Below the pieces are notes generated by a model, which had not been told where the DNA came from, ran no database searches, and worked only from the letters and a program-made list of their open reading frames with translations. A stretch of DNA of 64,000 nt from JAYRWN01 sp041917975 (GTDB lineage Bacteria; Bacteroidota; Bacteroidia; Chitinophagales; Saprospiraceae): positions 19,712 to 83,711 of the forward strand of contig JAYRWN010000283.1 in NCBI GenBank assembly GCA_041917975.1. The letters are read 5' to 3'. Shown here piece after piece: positions 1-9,215 of the stretch. Numbering within the stretch: the stretch's first letter is position 1; each line of letters starts with the position of its first letter. The translations under genes and the position numbers were made by a program.

Positions 1-1380
1 CATCGTCTCATCGATTGGTTATCTGACTATTATGAAAATATTAGATCCTATTCAGTTAAGGCTAAAATAAAACCGGGCAATATTTATAACCAACTCCCTC
101 TACTAGCCCCCGAAGAAGGGGAAGAATTTGGAAATATCTGGAAGGACTTTCTAGAGAAAATAATGCCTGGTATCACCCATTGGCAGCACCCTCATTTCCA
201 TGCCTATTTTCCAGCCAATACCTCCTACCCTTCCATTCTCGCAGAGATTATCGTATCTGGATTAGCTCCGCAATGTATGATCTGGGAAACGTCTCCGGCT
301 GCTGCTGAATTAGAAGAAAAGGTTTTGGATTGGCTTAAAAACGCACTACCTCTTGGCGCTGATTGGCATGGGGTCATCCAGGATACCGCAAGTACAGCCA
401 CCCTTTGTGCTCTATTAAGTGCTCGGGAAAAGTCCAATGCTTTTCAAACGAATTTAACAGGGCTAAATCATAATCTTTGGCGAGTGTATTGTTCACCAGA
501 AGCTCATTCTTCCGTAGATAAAGCCATGCGCATTAGTGGGCTGGGCAGTCACAACTTAGTTAAAGTTCCTTCCGATAACCGGCAAAGTTTGGATCCTGTA
601 ATTTTACAGACCCTTATTGAATCAGACCTGCGCCAGGGTCTTAAACCTTTAGCGGTAGTAGCCGCTGTGGGTACGACCAGTACTTTAGCCGCAGATAATT
701 TAGCCCGCATCAGTAAAATTACCTCCTACTTTAAGCTCTGGCTGCATGTCGATGCCGCTTATGCAGGAATTGGTTGTTTATTACCTGAGTACCACCATTT
801 ACTACATGGAGTACAAACAGCTGATTCGATCGTGATCAATGCCCATAAATGGATGTTTACAAACTTTGATTGCTCGTTATATTATGTCAAAGACCGAGAG
901 ACTTTAATAAAGACCTTTACGATTCTACCTGAGTATTTAAAGACGGCTACTTTAGGCCAAGTCAATGACTACCGGGATTGGGGCATACAATTGGGACGAA
1001 GATTCAGAGCCTTGAAACTCTGGTTTGTGGTCCGCAGTATGGGGCTTGATAAAATTAATAAAATAATTCGACAACAAATTTTGTGGACCAATTGGTTAGA
1101 ACAAGAACTAAGGCAGTCGCATGATCTGGATATTGTCATTCCTGCCCGGATGAATGTATTATGCTTCCGCTGGAAACATCCGCAGGGAAAGGCTACCGAT
1201 GAAATGCTTAATACTTATAATCAGGAACGGCTAAATCGATTAAATTCAGCGGGCAAACTATATCTCACCCACACTAAATTAAATGGTCTGGTAACCATAC
1301 GGCTAGTCTTAGGCCAAACCTATTTAACCGCGCAGGATGTTAGGGAAATACCAGCACTCTTGAAGGCTTCAGTCAGTTAA
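1..1380 (+). CDS. PLP-dependent amino-acid decarboxylase (aromatic-L-amino-acid decarboxylase family), 5' end missing
   Basis: The frame is open from base 1, so the gene begins before the window; 459 codons are visible, close to the roughly 470-residue family length, so little is missing. Group II decarboxylases remove the carboxyl group of aromatic or related amino acids using pyridoxal phosphate. Family landmarks are present: HFHAYFPANTSYPSILAE, the cofactor aspartate in HVDAAYAG, and the Schiff-base lysine in NAHKWMFTNFDCS (Lys codon at 847-849). The substrate cannot be told from sequence. The TAA stop overlaps the stop of convergent prfB by four bases. The first in-frame ATG at 163 is internal, because conserved sequence continues upstream of it. 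Family call is confident; substrate is open. Confidence 0.9.
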   Translation, partial: HRLIDWLSDYYENIRSYSVKAKIKPGNIYNQLPLLAPEEGEEFGNIWKDFLEKIMPGITHWQHPHFHAYFPANTSYPSILAEIIVSGLAPQCMIWETSPAAAELEEKVLDWLKNALPLGADWHGVIQDTASTATLCALLSAREKSNAFQTNLTGLNHNLWRVYCSPEAHSSVDKAMRISGLGSHNLVKVPSDNRQSLDPVILQTLIESDLRQGLKPLAVVAAVGTTSTLAADNLARISKITSYFKLWLHVDAAYAGIGCLLPEYHHLLHGVQTADSIVINAHKWMFTNFDCSLYYVKDRETLIKTFTILPEYLKTATLGQVNDYRDWGIQLGRRFRALKLWFVVRSMGLDKINKIIRQQILWTNWLEQELRQSHDLDIVIPARMNVLCFRWKHPQGKATDEMLNTYNQERLNRLNSAGKLYLTHTKLNGLVTIRLVLGQTYLTAQDVREIPALLKASVS

Positions 1381-2463
1381 TTGTTCCGTCCTTCCCACAT
1401 GAGATAAGCTTTCAAAAATTCATCCAGATAACCGGCGAGGACCCCTTCGGTATCCCCAGTCTGATGATTGGTCCGATGGTCTTTGACCCGTCGGTCATCC
1501 ATGACATACGAACGGATTTGAGAACCCCATTCGTTTTTCATTTTGGTGAGTTCAAGTTTTTGTCGTGCTGCCTGCTGCCGCTCCAGTTCTTTTTCATATA
1601 ATCTGGACTTCAGCATTTGCATGGCTTTGTCCCTATTCATATGCTGACTCCGTTCCTGTTGGCATTCCACTACTATACCAGAAGGAATATGTTTTACCCG
1701 TACAGCGGATTCGGTTTTGTTTACATGCTGTCCACCCGCCCCACTAGATCGAAAGGTATCCCATTCCAGGTCGACAGGATTAATATTCACTTCAATACGA
1801 TCATCAATAAGTGGGTGTACGAACACCGAGCTGAAAGAGGTCATCCGTTTCCCTTGAGCATTAAAGGGGCTCACCCTGACTAAACGATGTACGCCATTTT
1901 CACCTTTTAGCATTCCATAAGCATAATCGCCATTAATCTCTAATTCGGCGGTTTTGATGCCGGCTACATCACCATCCTGGTAATTTAATACGGATATTTT
2001 GTAGCCATTTTTTTCAGCCCACATGGTATACATGCGCAACAACATGGCAGACCAATCACAGGCTTCTGTTCCTCCTGCACCACTGTTTATTTCTACCAGG
2101 CAACTTAATTCATCTTCGGGCTTATTCAACGTGGACCTGAATTCCAGGTCATCTACGACCGCTGTGGCTTGAACAAATTGTTCGTCCACTTCGGTTTCGT
2201 TAGCTTCTCCTTCCTTCCAGAATTCAAACAATACTTCCAAATCATCCAGAGCTTTTTGGACGCCATTATATTGTTCAACCCACTTTTTATTAAGCTTTAG
2301 TTCGCGCAACAGGCCTTCAGCATTCGTGGGGTTTTCCCAAAATTTGGGGTCTGCTGCTTTCAGTTCCTGATCTTCGATAATCTCTTTGCGTCTATCGAGG
2401 TCAAAGATACCTCCTTAACGAAGCGGCGCGACCTTGCAGGTCGTTTAATTGTTCAATAGTCAT
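1377..2463 (-). CDS. prfB: Peptide chain release factor 2, expressed by programmed +1 frameshift
   Basis: RF2 recognises UGA and UAA stop codons and triggers peptide release. Translation starts at ATG 2463-2461, meets in-frame TGA at codon 21 (2403-2401), and continues one base forward at GAC (2402-2400), giving about 361 residues. In the joined protein the stop-codon-reading SPF motif is at about residues 198-200 and the catalytic GGQ in GAGGQHVNKTE at about 243-245, as in the RF2 family. Reading only the downstream frame would wrongly remove the first 51 residues. The gene is last in a likely unit with the FKBP and DHH genes upstream. The stop overlaps that of the convergent decarboxylase. 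Confidence 0.95.
2400..2415 (-). other. Programmed +1 ribosomal frameshift site of prfB
   Basis: Read on the minus strand the site is AGG AGG TAT CTT TGA C: an internal Shine-Dalgarno-like AGGAGG three bases before the slippery CTT codon, then the UGA that RF2 itself decodes, then C. This is the known autoregulatory site: when RF2 is scarce, UGA decoding is slow and the ribosome slips from CUU UGA to U UUG AC. All elements are visible and the downstream frame encodes the rest of RF2. Confidence 0.95.
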
Positions 2464-2516
2464 TTTATAAAAATTTAATTAATTGATGAGCTAAAACAGC
2501 AAAATAGGGTGAAAGT

Positions 2517-3416
2517 TTATTTTTCGATTTCCAAATAAAAAAACAAATCCGCATTGGGGGGGATAGCTGGAGGGCTACCTGCTGCACCATAAGCTAAATT
2601 GGCAGGAATAAGAACTGTCACCCGGCTTCCACGGTTGATGGAACCAAAAAAACGATCCCAGCCCGGAACAACCTCTCCGGCACCTAAACGGAACGCAAAA
2701 GGCATACCCGAATGAAAAGAATTATCAAAGATTTTTCCGTCAGCAAAGGCGCCGGCAAAATGCACTTTTATTAATTCCCCTGGTAGTGGCGGTAAACCAT
2801 CACCTTCCTGGTGCATAATGTATTTTATGTCGCCGGATGGGATGGTCTTAATTTGGGCAGACAAAGTCCCATCCCAACCAGTAATAGAGGCGGCAATGGT
2901 TTCTTTGGCTACCGGTTCACGCTGCTTTATTGAGTCTAACCTGGTCTGCATCGCTAATTGAGCCGCAGCAATCTGGGCATCGTATTCCTTTTTAGAAATG
3001 ATGTTCTCCAGTTTAATGTAATAATCTAAATGATTAAAATTAAAAGCACCTTGAGGAATATTCAGCATAGCCGGAGTAAACCGAACAGTAACGCTATCTC
3101 CGATACTGAGTTCTCTAATCACCTCCATGATGGGGCCTACTTTAGGGTCCATTTGGCCGGCAGTGAGTACAAAATTATACCGGAACTGGCCGTCGCGATA
3201 ACTTGAATTCAATATCAGCGTATCATCCATGACTTCAATGACATGGTAAACGGCGACTTCTCCTTCCACGATCTTGCGTCCTTCACCTTTTTTAAATTGA
3301 TAATAATCATATCCTGAAGGTGTTATCAAGTAAACACCTTTGGCTTCTGGTTTGGAGTCATTTTTGCACCCTGCCCAAGCGACAATGGCGACCATTAATA
3401 TCCAAAATATTTTCAT
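2517..3416 (-). CDS. FKBP-type peptidyl-prolyl cis-trans isomerase, probable lipoprotein
   Basis: A 299-residue exported isomerase that would help fold periplasmic or outer-membrane proteins. Residues 1-17 look like a lipoprotein signal ending AWAGC, with Cys17 the candidate lipid site (Trp at -3 is unusual). The C-terminal 110 residues form a canonical FKBP domain: ELIKVHFAGAFADGKIFDNS, PGWDRFFGSINRGS, and IPANLAYGAAGSPPAIPPNA near the end. Residues 40-140 look like a second, degenerate FKBP-like domain (VAVYHVIEVMDDTLILNSS, GDSVTVRFTPAMLNIPQG), so this may be a tandem protein. It starts three bases after the DHH gene stop and sits 53 bases before prfB, so cotranscription is likely. Confidence 0.85.
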   Translation of the reverse strand: MKIFWILMVAIVAWAGCKNDSKPEAKGVYLITPSGYDYYQFKKGEGRKIVEGEVAVYHVIEVMDDTLILNSSYRDGQFRYNFVLTAGQMDPKVGPIMEVIRELSIGDSVTVRFTPAMLNIPQGAFNFNHLDYYIKLENIISKKEYDAQIAAAQLAMQTRLDSIKQREPVAKETIAASITGWDGTLSAQIKTIPSGDIKYIMHQEGDGLPPLPGELIKVHFAGAFADGKIFDNSFHSGMPFAFRLGAGEVVPGWDRFFGSINRGSRVTVLIPANLAYGAAGSPPAIPPNADLFFYLEIEK

Positions 3417-3419
3417 TAA

Positions 3420-4424
3420 CTAGAGATTAAGAAGGTTAGGCAAAAGGGTTTTTACCCGGTCCACTGCTTCAGGCAGCGGTATAGTCAACTGACCACCGGC
3501 CGCATTTTTATGTCCCCCACCCTGAAAATGCAGGGTCGCAAATTTATTTACGGCAATATCACCTTTGGAGCGAAACGAGAACTTAATTTGATTCAGCTGT
3601 TCAGTAATAAAGATGGAAACTGCAATATTTTTTATCATCAAAGGATAATTCACAATACCTTCGGTATCTCCGCGGGCTATCCGAAAATCCTTGAAATCCT
3701 GTTTGTCTAAATAAATAATTGCGGTCTGGAACTCAGGTATGATCTCCATTCTTTTGTCCAGACAGTAACCTAACAATTGTATCTGTTTGGTGGAAAAATT
3801 ATTATTGATCAATTGTTGTAAAGCAGGATAGTCTACACCAGTGGAAACAAGTTCTCCAACAATCGGGAACAGGCCGGCATTAATGTTATATCGAAATGAG
3901 CCAGTATCTGTAATAATACCAGTCAACATGTGGGACGCCAGTTGAACATCAGGCTTAAAATGTGGGTCAAGTTCCCGAAAAAACTTAAACAATAATTCAC
4001 TTGTAGAGCTCACCTTTATATCGGTATACATTAAATCCGCAAAAAAAACCGGGTCTTCATGATGATCCAAAAGGATGACCGGACATTTCGCCTCCGCTAT
4101 TTGTAAAGCGACCACATCTACACGATCCAGGTTATTAAAATCAAGGCAAAAAATCAATTCGCTTTGGAACAATTTAAATTTAGAGTCTTTAAGCTCGTTA
4201 TCGGCAATGATTACTTTATCAATGTCTGGCATCCAGCTTAAGTATTCCGGATAATCACTGGGTGAAATGACAGAAACCTGGTGATTCGAGCGTCGAAGAT
4301 AATACGCTAAAGATAATGCTGAACCCAAGGCATCGCCATCGGGATTGCGATGGATGACTATGGAACAGGTTTTAGGTGTTGCCAGTAATTTTTTAAGTTG
4401 GGGAATAGTTAATTGATCTTGCAT
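3420..4424 (-). CDS. DHH/DHHA1 family phosphoesterase (NrnA-like oligoribonuclease/pAp phosphatase)
   Basis: Proteins of this family degrade very short RNAs and/or dephosphorylate 3'-phosphoadenosine 5'-phosphate. Metal-binding motifs are visible: HRNPDGDALGS near residue 25, FCLDFNN near 92, LDHHED near 119, and the DHHA1 substrate-binding stretch GGGHKNAAGG near 301. Length is about 334 residues, usual for NrnA. I take the first ATG (4424, MQDQLTIPQL); the frame also opens at a GTG at 4451, but the extra nine residues look like leader. It is divergent from ndk and heads the unit with the FKBP gene and prfB. Which of the two activities dominates cannot be read from sequence. Confidence 0.87.
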   Translation of the reverse strand: MQDQLTIPQLKKLLATPKTCSIVIHRNPDGDALGSALSLAYYLRRSNHQVSVISPSDYPEYLSWMPDIDKVIIADNELKDSKFKLFQSELIFCLDFNNLDRVDVVALQIAEAKCPVILLDHHEDPVFFADLMYTDIKVSSTSELLFKFFRELDPHFKPDVQLASHMLTGIITDTGSFRYNINAGLFPIVGELVSTGVDYPALQQLINNNFSTKQIQLLGYCLDKRMEIIPEFQTAIIYLDKQDFKDFRIARGDTEGIVNYPLMIKNIAVSIFITEQLNQIKFSFRSKGDIAVNKFATLHFQGGGHKNAAGGQLTIPLPEAVDRVKTLLPNLLNL

Positions 4425-4500
4425 TGCCAAGCATATCCTCAATGAGGGCACGAAAATCTATAATTTAAGATATAAAACAAAATTTTTTAATTTGAATTGT

Positions 4501-4508
4501 TAGTTTTG
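4501..4508 (+). promoter_or_regulatory. Candidate Bacteroidota -7 box upstream of ndk
   Basis: TAGTTTTG matches the TAnnTTTG -7 consensus of the phylum's primary sigma factor. It lies 32 bases before the ndk ATG, giving a leader of about 25-28 bases. No clear -33 TTTG is visible at the right distance, so this rests on the -7 box alone. Confidence 0.45.
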
Positions 4509-4540
4509 CCCCCGCTTTAAAAATTACAAATTAGAAGATT

Positions 4541-4960
4541 ATGGCTGGAAATAAAACATTTACCATGATTAAACCTGATGCAGTTGCGGATGGTCATATT
4601 GGCGCAATATTAGCAAAAATCAATGAAGCTGGCTTTAAAATTACCGCCCTCAAAATGACTAAGCTGAGTAAAGAAAAAGCTGAAGGCTTTTATGCTGTAC
4701 ACCGTGAAAGAGGTTTTTTTCAGGAACTGGTCAGCTTTATGTCTTCAGGTCCAATCGTCGCAGCCGTGTTAGAAAAAGACCATGCGGTGCAAGATTTCCG
4801 AAATTTGATTGGTGCGACCAACCCCGCTAATGCTGCGCCAGGCACTATACGCGCTTTATACGCCCGTAACATGGGAGAAAATGCTATTCACGGTTCAGAC
4901 TCGGATGAAAACGCAACTATCGAAATAGCGTACCACTTTGCTGGAGTGGAACAGTTTTAA
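4541..4960 (+). CDS. ndk: Nucleoside diphosphate kinase
   Basis: Transfers the gamma phosphate of ATP to nucleoside diphosphates through a phosphohistidine, balancing NTP and dNTP pools in the cytoplasm. The 139-residue length is normal. The active-site histidine is His117 in [12 protein letters not shown], and the N-terminal [14 protein letters not shown] and [18 protein letters not shown] nucleotide-binding stretches are intact. It is a single-gene unit with its own promoter box; the stop lies eight bases from the convergent mutS2 stop. Confidence 0.97.
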   Translation: MAGNKTFTMIKPDAVADGHIGAILAKINEAGFKITALKMTKLSKEKAEGFYAVHRERGFFQELVSFMSSGPIVAAVLEKDHAVQDFRNLIGATNPANAAPGTIRALYARNMGENAIHGSDSDENATIEIAYHFAGVEQF

Positions 4961-4968
4961 GCATATTT

Positions 4969-7347
4969 TTATCTAAGCACTGCAATAGTAATCCCTTCTC
5001 CGCCCTGATTAGGTTCGGGATGGTACACTGATTTTATCGACGAATATTCTTTGAGTTTATTCCAAACTAACTTTTTTAATGTACCATGACCTTTGCCATG
5101 CAGGATTTTTAATGAAAAGGCCTCTGACAGAACACCTTGGTCGATAAATGCGCTCACTACTTTCTCAGCATCTTCCGGTTTTAGCCCACGAAGGTCCAAC
5201 TGATTATTAAAGTCAAAATTGGATTTGGAAACCTGGACCGCAACAGATTTATTTGACCGGATGGGTAATGGAGTTCGGGAAGGTCGCAATTCCCGGATAG
5301 GTACAGTCACGCGCAGGTCCCCTACTTGAATCTGAGCTTTTTCCTTTTCCAAGACGGTAACCTGGCCGATCCAATCGCTTTGGAGGTGTTTGACGAAATC
5401 CCCAATCTGAATGGGTTTTCCAGAATGTGCCTCATCCACTTCTTCGTAAAGGTCTACGATATTAGCCCGGAGGTCTTCTTGTTCAGATTTTACTTGGGAT
5501 AGCAGATCAGTCAGTTTATCCTCCTGTTGACGAGCGGATTTACTTTCTTTATATAGCCTTTCCAGCTCCCGTTTATAATGTTGACTTTCCTGTAGTGTTT
5601 TCTGTTTAGCTTCAAGCTGGAGTTTTTTTCTTCTGACCTCCAGGTCTTTATTCATCTGGTTGTAGGTCTGGATTAATTTCTCCAGGTTTGTCGCTTTATT
5701 CTGAGAATCTTTTAAAGCTTTTTGCAACTCCTCTTTTTCCAGTTCCAGATCATTAAGCAGTTTTTCAACCTGATAGGCCTGGGGGCCGATTTTATTCCGG
5801 GCGTATTCAATTACTTGTTCCGGAAGACCACAATGTTTTGCTATTTCTAAAGCATAAGAACTCCCAGGTCGTCCCAGGGACAATTGGTATGTCGGACGTA
5901 AAGTCTTGATATCAAAAAGCATAGCACCATTGATGGCCTGATCAATTTTCGACACCATAAGTTTTAAATTGGAGTAATGCGTGGTGATTAAAGCCAAAGC
6001 ACCGGCGCGATGCACCTCCAACAGCACACCCTCTGCAATGGCGCCGCCAATTTTAGGATCGGTACCGGAACCGAATTCATCAATAAGCACCAAAGACTGA
6101 GGCGATGCAACCTCAATAAATTGTCGGCATAAATTAAGCCGGGAACTGTAGGTGCTGAGGTCATCAGCAATGGATTGTTGATCTCCAATATCTATTAAAA
6201 AATCGGAAAAAATGCCAAATTCGGAGATGGGCGAAGCGGTAACCAGGAGTCCGGATTGAATCATCCATTGCAGTAATCCCACGGTTTTTAAACAAACCGA
6301 TTTTCCTCCGGCATTAGGTCCGCTGATTAATAATAAGCGCTTTTCTGAGCCAAGACGAAGACTCATAGGTACAGTTTTTTTACCAACGGCTTTATTTCGC
6401 AAGCTAAGCAATGGGTGTACCGCTTTGACTAACTCGAAGGCGGCACAATCCATGATTTGAGGTTTATGAGCCCCTATACGATAGGCAAAAAACGCTTTGG
6501 CCCGTGTAAAGTCAAGGGCTTCCAAATAAGTTTGGTAATTTATTAAAGCCGGAATATGGGGTCTTAGGTCAGCGGATAAAGTTTTCAGGATACGATAAAC
6601 TTCTCGGCGGCGATCCATCTCCAGGTCGAAAAGATTATTATTGATGTGGACAATGTCTTCAGGTTCGACATAAGCGGTTTTGCCAGTGGTGCTTTCATCA
6701 TGAATGATTCCTTTAAATTTGCGTTTGTGTTCGGAATGGACACTCATAACCCGCCTTCCATTACGAATAGACTCTTCATTTTCACTTAAATAACCACTTT
6801 TGCGGTATTCCTGCAACAATTTCCGGAAGGTCCTCTCCAGGCTAATGTTTTCTTGTTTGATCTGATTCGTTATACGTACCAATTCCGGGGAAGCATTATC
6901 GCGGACTTCACCTTTATCATCGATTATACCATCAATGGTTGAATACAGCGTTTGATCATAGTTCAAGGCCTTGAAGCCGTTATAAAGCAGGGGTTTCAAA
7001 TTAATTTGTTCGGGCTCAAAATACACGTGATGGACATTCAGTAGAGCCAGTTGTTGCTTTGTCGCGAAAAAATCGACACTGTCCCAAGTTGACCCAGAAA
7101 TTTCGAGAACCTCCAGTGCCGGTCGAATATCCGGAAATGCCTGTAGGGGAAGAGCATTATTTATTAAAATAGATTGCAGAAATTCATCAGTTAAATCTAA
7201 TTCCCGGCGAATAAATTCTAAGTCCGTAGAGGGTTTTAGTGATTGTACCTGATGGGCGGCGGCAGTCGAAAGGCATTCTTGTTGAACCAATTCGATGATC
7301 TTGTGAAATTCAAGCTTTTCGGCAGCATTTAAGGGTATTAAGGCCAT
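4969..7347 (-). CDS. mutS2: MutS2 family ATPase with Smr nuclease domain
   Basis: A 792-residue MutS paralogue lacking the mismatch-recognition domains. Family members suppress recombination or split collided ribosomes. Order: helical core and clamp (1-320), ATPase with Walker A GPNAGGKS at 343-350 and Walker B LVLIDEFGSGTDP further on, a charged coiled coil at about 510-640, a KOW-like segment (IQIGDFVKHLQSDWIGQV), and a C-terminal Smr domain (NQLDLRGLKPEDAE, LKILHGKGHGTLKK). The family-specific KGIIHDESTTGKTAYVEP stretch is present. Divergent from aroC. Length and motifs are complete. Confidence 0.95.
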   Translation of the reverse strand: MALIPLNAAEKLEFHKIIELVQQECLSTAAAHQVQSLKPSTDLEFIRRELDLTDEFLQSILINNALPLQAFPDIRPALEVLEISGSTWDSVDFFATKQQLALLNVHHVYFEPEQINLKPLLYNGFKALNYDQTLYSTIDGIIDDKGEVRDNASPELVRITNQIKQENISLERTFRKLLQEYRKSGYLSENEESIRNGRRVMSVHSEHKRKFKGIIHDESTTGKTAYVEPEDIVHINNNLFDLEMDRRREVYRILKTLSADLRPHIPALINYQTYLEALDFTRAKAFFAYRIGAHKPQIMDCAAFELVKAVHPLLSLRNKAVGKKTVPMSLRLGSEKRLLLISGPNAGGKSVCLKTVGLLQWMIQSGLLVTASPISEFGIFSDFLIDIGDQQSIADDLSTYSSRLNLCRQFIEVASPQSLVLIDEFGSGTDPKIGGAIAEGVLLEVHRAGALALITTHYSNLKLMVSKIDQAINGAMLFDIKTLRPTYQLSLGRPGSSYALEIAKHCGLPEQVIEYARNKIGPQAYQVEKLLNDLELEKEELQKALKDSQNKATNLEKLIQTYNQMNKDLEVRRKKLQLEAKQKTLQESQHYKRELERLYKESKSARQQEDKLTDLLSQVKSEQEDLRANIVDLYEEVDEAHSGKPIQIGDFVKHLQSDWIGQVTVLEKEKAQIQVGDLRVTVPIRELRPSRTPLPIRSNKSVAVQVSKSNFDFNNQLDLRGLKPEDAEKVVSAFIDQGVLSEAFSLKILHGKGHGTLKKLVWNKLKEYSSIKSVYHPEPNQGGEGITIAVLR

Positions 7348-7385
7348 AAAGGCAAGTTATTTACTGTATCAACAAAACAAGGAGC

Positions 7386-7393
7386 CAAAAGTA
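7386..7393 (-). promoter_or_regulatory. Candidate -7 box for mutS2
   Basis: On the minus strand the sequence reads TACTTTTG, an exact TAnnTTTG match, 38 bases upstream of the mutS2 ATG. A TTG lies 21 bases further upstream, slightly farther than the usual -33 spacing. Moderate confidence on position only. Confidence 0.45.
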
Positions 7394-7491
7394 GCATCTC
7401 TTTCGGAATATTTCCAACCCTCTGACCGCATGCCTAAATATGAAATAGTTAATAATGGCATCAGTTCTGATTAGTCAATTCCATAACTGAA

Positions 7492-7520
7492 TTTGACCTT
7501 GATAAACTTTAATATCTTTG
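7492..7520 (+). promoter_or_regulatory. Bacteroidota promoter of aroC (TTTG-N17-TATCTTTG)
   Basis: TTTG at 7492-7495, a 17-base spacer, and TATCTTTG at 7513-7520 match the full -33/-7 consensus. The ATG of aroC begins only five bases after the -7 box, so the transcript would be leaderless or nearly so. The box also excludes the upstream TTG at 7493 as a start, because it lies inside the promoter. Confidence 0.7.
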
Positions 7521-7525
7521 CGGGC

Positions 7526-8605
7526 ATGGGAGGAAGTAACTTTGGCCAAATATTCAGGATCAGCACCTTTGGTGAATCGCATGGTCCCGCCATTGGGGTG
7601 GTCATTGATGGTTGCCCTGCAGGGTTATTTATTGATGTTGATTTTATTCAACACGAACTGGAAAGACGACGACCTGGCCAAAGTAAAATCGTAACTCAAA
7701 GGCAAGAAAAAGATCAATTGGAAGTATTGTCCGGTGTATTTGAAGGTCGGTCTACCGGATCGCCGATCGGTCTACTCATTCGCAATGAAGATGCCCGCTC
7801 CCACGACTATAGCCATATTAAAGATGTCTTCCGACCCTCACACGCTGACTACACCTATCATGTAAAATTCGGGCATCGGGACTATCGTGGCGGTGGACGA
7901 TCATCTGCCCGTGAGACAGCGGCCCGTGTGGCTGCCGGAGCAATAGCCAAATTATTTCTGCTCGCTCAGGGTATTAAGGTTAATGCTTATGTCGAACAAG
8001 TAGGTAATGTGCGCATCGATAAGCCATATCACGAATTAGATTTTTCCTTAACTGAGACAAATGATGTGCGGTGTCCTGATGTCGAAAAGGCTAAAGCTAT
8101 GGAGGATTTGATCAGGGAAGTTCGCAAAGACGGAGATACCATAGGTGGCATAGTGGCTGCAGTCATCAACGGATGCCCTCCCGGATTGGGAGAACCGGTA
8201 TTTGATCGTTTACATGCGGATCTCGGTAAAGCCATGTTAAGTATAAACGCTTGTAAAGGATTTGAATATGGATCTGGATTTTCAGGTGTCACTTTACGGG
8301 GCTCCGAACATAATGATCCATTTTATAATCAGGAGGGTAAGATAATCACATCTACAAATCATTCTGGTGGTATTCAAGGTGGGATATCCAATGGGATGGA
8401 TATCTATTTTCGCTGCGCTTTTAAACCCGTGGCAACAATCATCGCTCCACAACCTACGGTAGATGTTCAAGGTAATCCTGCTGTTGCCGAAGGACGAGGC
8501 AGGCATGATCCATGCGTTTTACCTCGTGCCATTCCGATTGTGGAAGCCATGGCCGCCCTCGTTTTGGCTGATCACCTGTTGAGACAACGAACCAATCGAA
8601 TTTAG
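7526..8605 (+). CDS. aroC: Chorismate synthase
   Basis: Last step of the shikimate pathway: 5-enolpyruvylshikimate-3-phosphate to chorismate with reduced FMN. The 359-residue reading from ATG 7526 ([14 protein letters not shown]) has the family signatures: [55 protein letters not shown] and [10 protein letters not shown]. The open frame extends 33 bases further upstream, but that extension overlaps the promoter. Divergent from mutS2; the stop is eight bases from the convergent TerB-like gene. Confidence 0.96.
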   Translation: MGGSNFGQIFRISTFGESHGPAIGVVIDGCPAGLFIDVDFIQHELERRRPGQSKIVTQRQEKDQLEVLSGVFEGRSTGSPIGLLIRNEDARSHDYSHIKDVFRPSHADYTYHVKFGHRDYRGGGRSSARETAARVAAGAIAKLFLLAQGIKVNAYVEQVGNVRIDKPYHELDFSLTETNDVRCPDVEKAKAMEDLIREVRKDGDTIGGIVAAVINGCPPGLGEPVFDRLHADLGKAMLSINACKGFEYGSGFSGVTLRGSEHNDPFYNQEGKIITSTNHSGGIQGGISNGMDIYFRCAFKPVATIIAPQPTVDVQGNPAVAEGRGRHDPCVLPRAIPIVEAMAALVLADHLLRQRTNRI

Positions 8606-8612
8606 CTAAATT

Positions 8613-9098
8613 TTATTCCTCTTCCTCTCCTTCCGGCTGCAACACTGGGGTTATCATAGCCAGCGGAAGCCAGCGGCTTTCGTGTTTTGATATCGAGAAA
8701 AAAGACATAAATCCTCCGGAAGCTTTACCCACCTGGGTGGCAAAACTGCGAAAACTTTTATATATACGGTAAGCATAATGCTGGTCAATTTTAGGTAAGA
8801 TGTGATTGACCTCGGCCAAATAAGCGCTGATTTGTTCGTTACGTACTTCAATATTGGAAGATAGGGACTCATGGTAATGTGAAAACCGCTCATCAAAATT
8901 AGTTTCCGCCAGTTCATAAAAACTACGTAAATGTTCATCAGAAGCATAAGTACGTATGTTAGCCACTTTGCGAGCCCAGTCCAACTCTTTGTCTTCAATT
9001 TTTCCATCGGCACCGGCTATCAACAAAGTTATAAGCGGTATAACATCGGTAAGCTGTTGAACTTCGGCCCCGTTAAGTGGAGCTAATTGTTTAATCAT
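8613..9098 (-). CDS. TerB-like (tellurite-resistance TerB family) protein
   Basis: A 161-residue all-helical cytoplasmic protein. The segment PLITLLIAGADGKIEDKELDW near residues 21-41 resembles the conserved acidic helix of TerB/DjlA-N domains, which are linked to metal or stress sensing without known catalysis. The C-terminus is very acidic (ending GEEEE). No signal peptide. The gene has its own promoter with an overlapping palindrome and is divergent from mutS. Domain assignment is by pattern only and the function is unknown. Confidence 0.65.
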   Translation of the reverse strand: MIKQLAPLNGAEVQQLTDVIPLITLLIAGADGKIEDKELDWARKVANIRTYASDEHLRSFYELAETNFDERFSHYHESLSSNIEVRNEQISAYLAEVNHILPKIDQHYAYRIYKSFRSFATQVGKASGGFMSFFSISKHESRWLPLAMITPVLQPEGEEEE

Positions 9099-9123
9099 AT
9101 AAAATTGTATTGAAATGACGTCG

Positions 9124-9153
9124 CAAAAATAAACATTTGGATCACGCTTTCAA
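9124..9153 (-). promoter_or_regulatory. Promoter of the TerB-like gene (TTG-N19-TATTTTTG)
   Basis: On the minus strand TTG (9153-9151), a 19-base spacer and TATTTTTG (9131-9124) fit the phylum's -33/-7 pattern, leaving about 25 bases before the ATG at 9098. Confidence 0.55.
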
Positions 9154-9157
9154 GCGT
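9144..9157. repeat. Perfect 14-base inverted repeat in the TerB-like/mutS intergenic region
   Basis: ACGCTT-TC-AAGCGT: two 6-base arms with a 2-base centre. It covers the candidate -33 element of the minus-strand promoter and is not followed by a T-tract, so an operator is more likely than a terminator. No regulator can be named. Confidence 0.45.
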
Positions 9158-9207
9158 ATAATGAGATTATATAGATTTAAAAGGGATATATATCTATTTT
9201 TTTCATG

Positions 9208-9215
9208 TAATTTTG
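9208..9215 (+). promoter_or_regulatory. Candidate -7 box of mutS, leaderless arrangement
   Basis: TAATTTTG matches TAnnTTTG and ends four bases before the mutS ATG, almost the same geometry as aroC and the arginine leader ORF. No good -33 TTTG is visible. Confidence 0.5.

Noticed and set aside
163..1380. ATG 163 as the decarboxylase start
   Set aside because: Conserved-looking sequence continues in frame to base 1; the gene is simply cut by the window edge.
8654..9013. A 119-codon ORF inside the TerB-like gene
   Set aside because: Same strand, different frame, no family pattern; the longer frame has the conserved acidic helix, a promoter and a full length.
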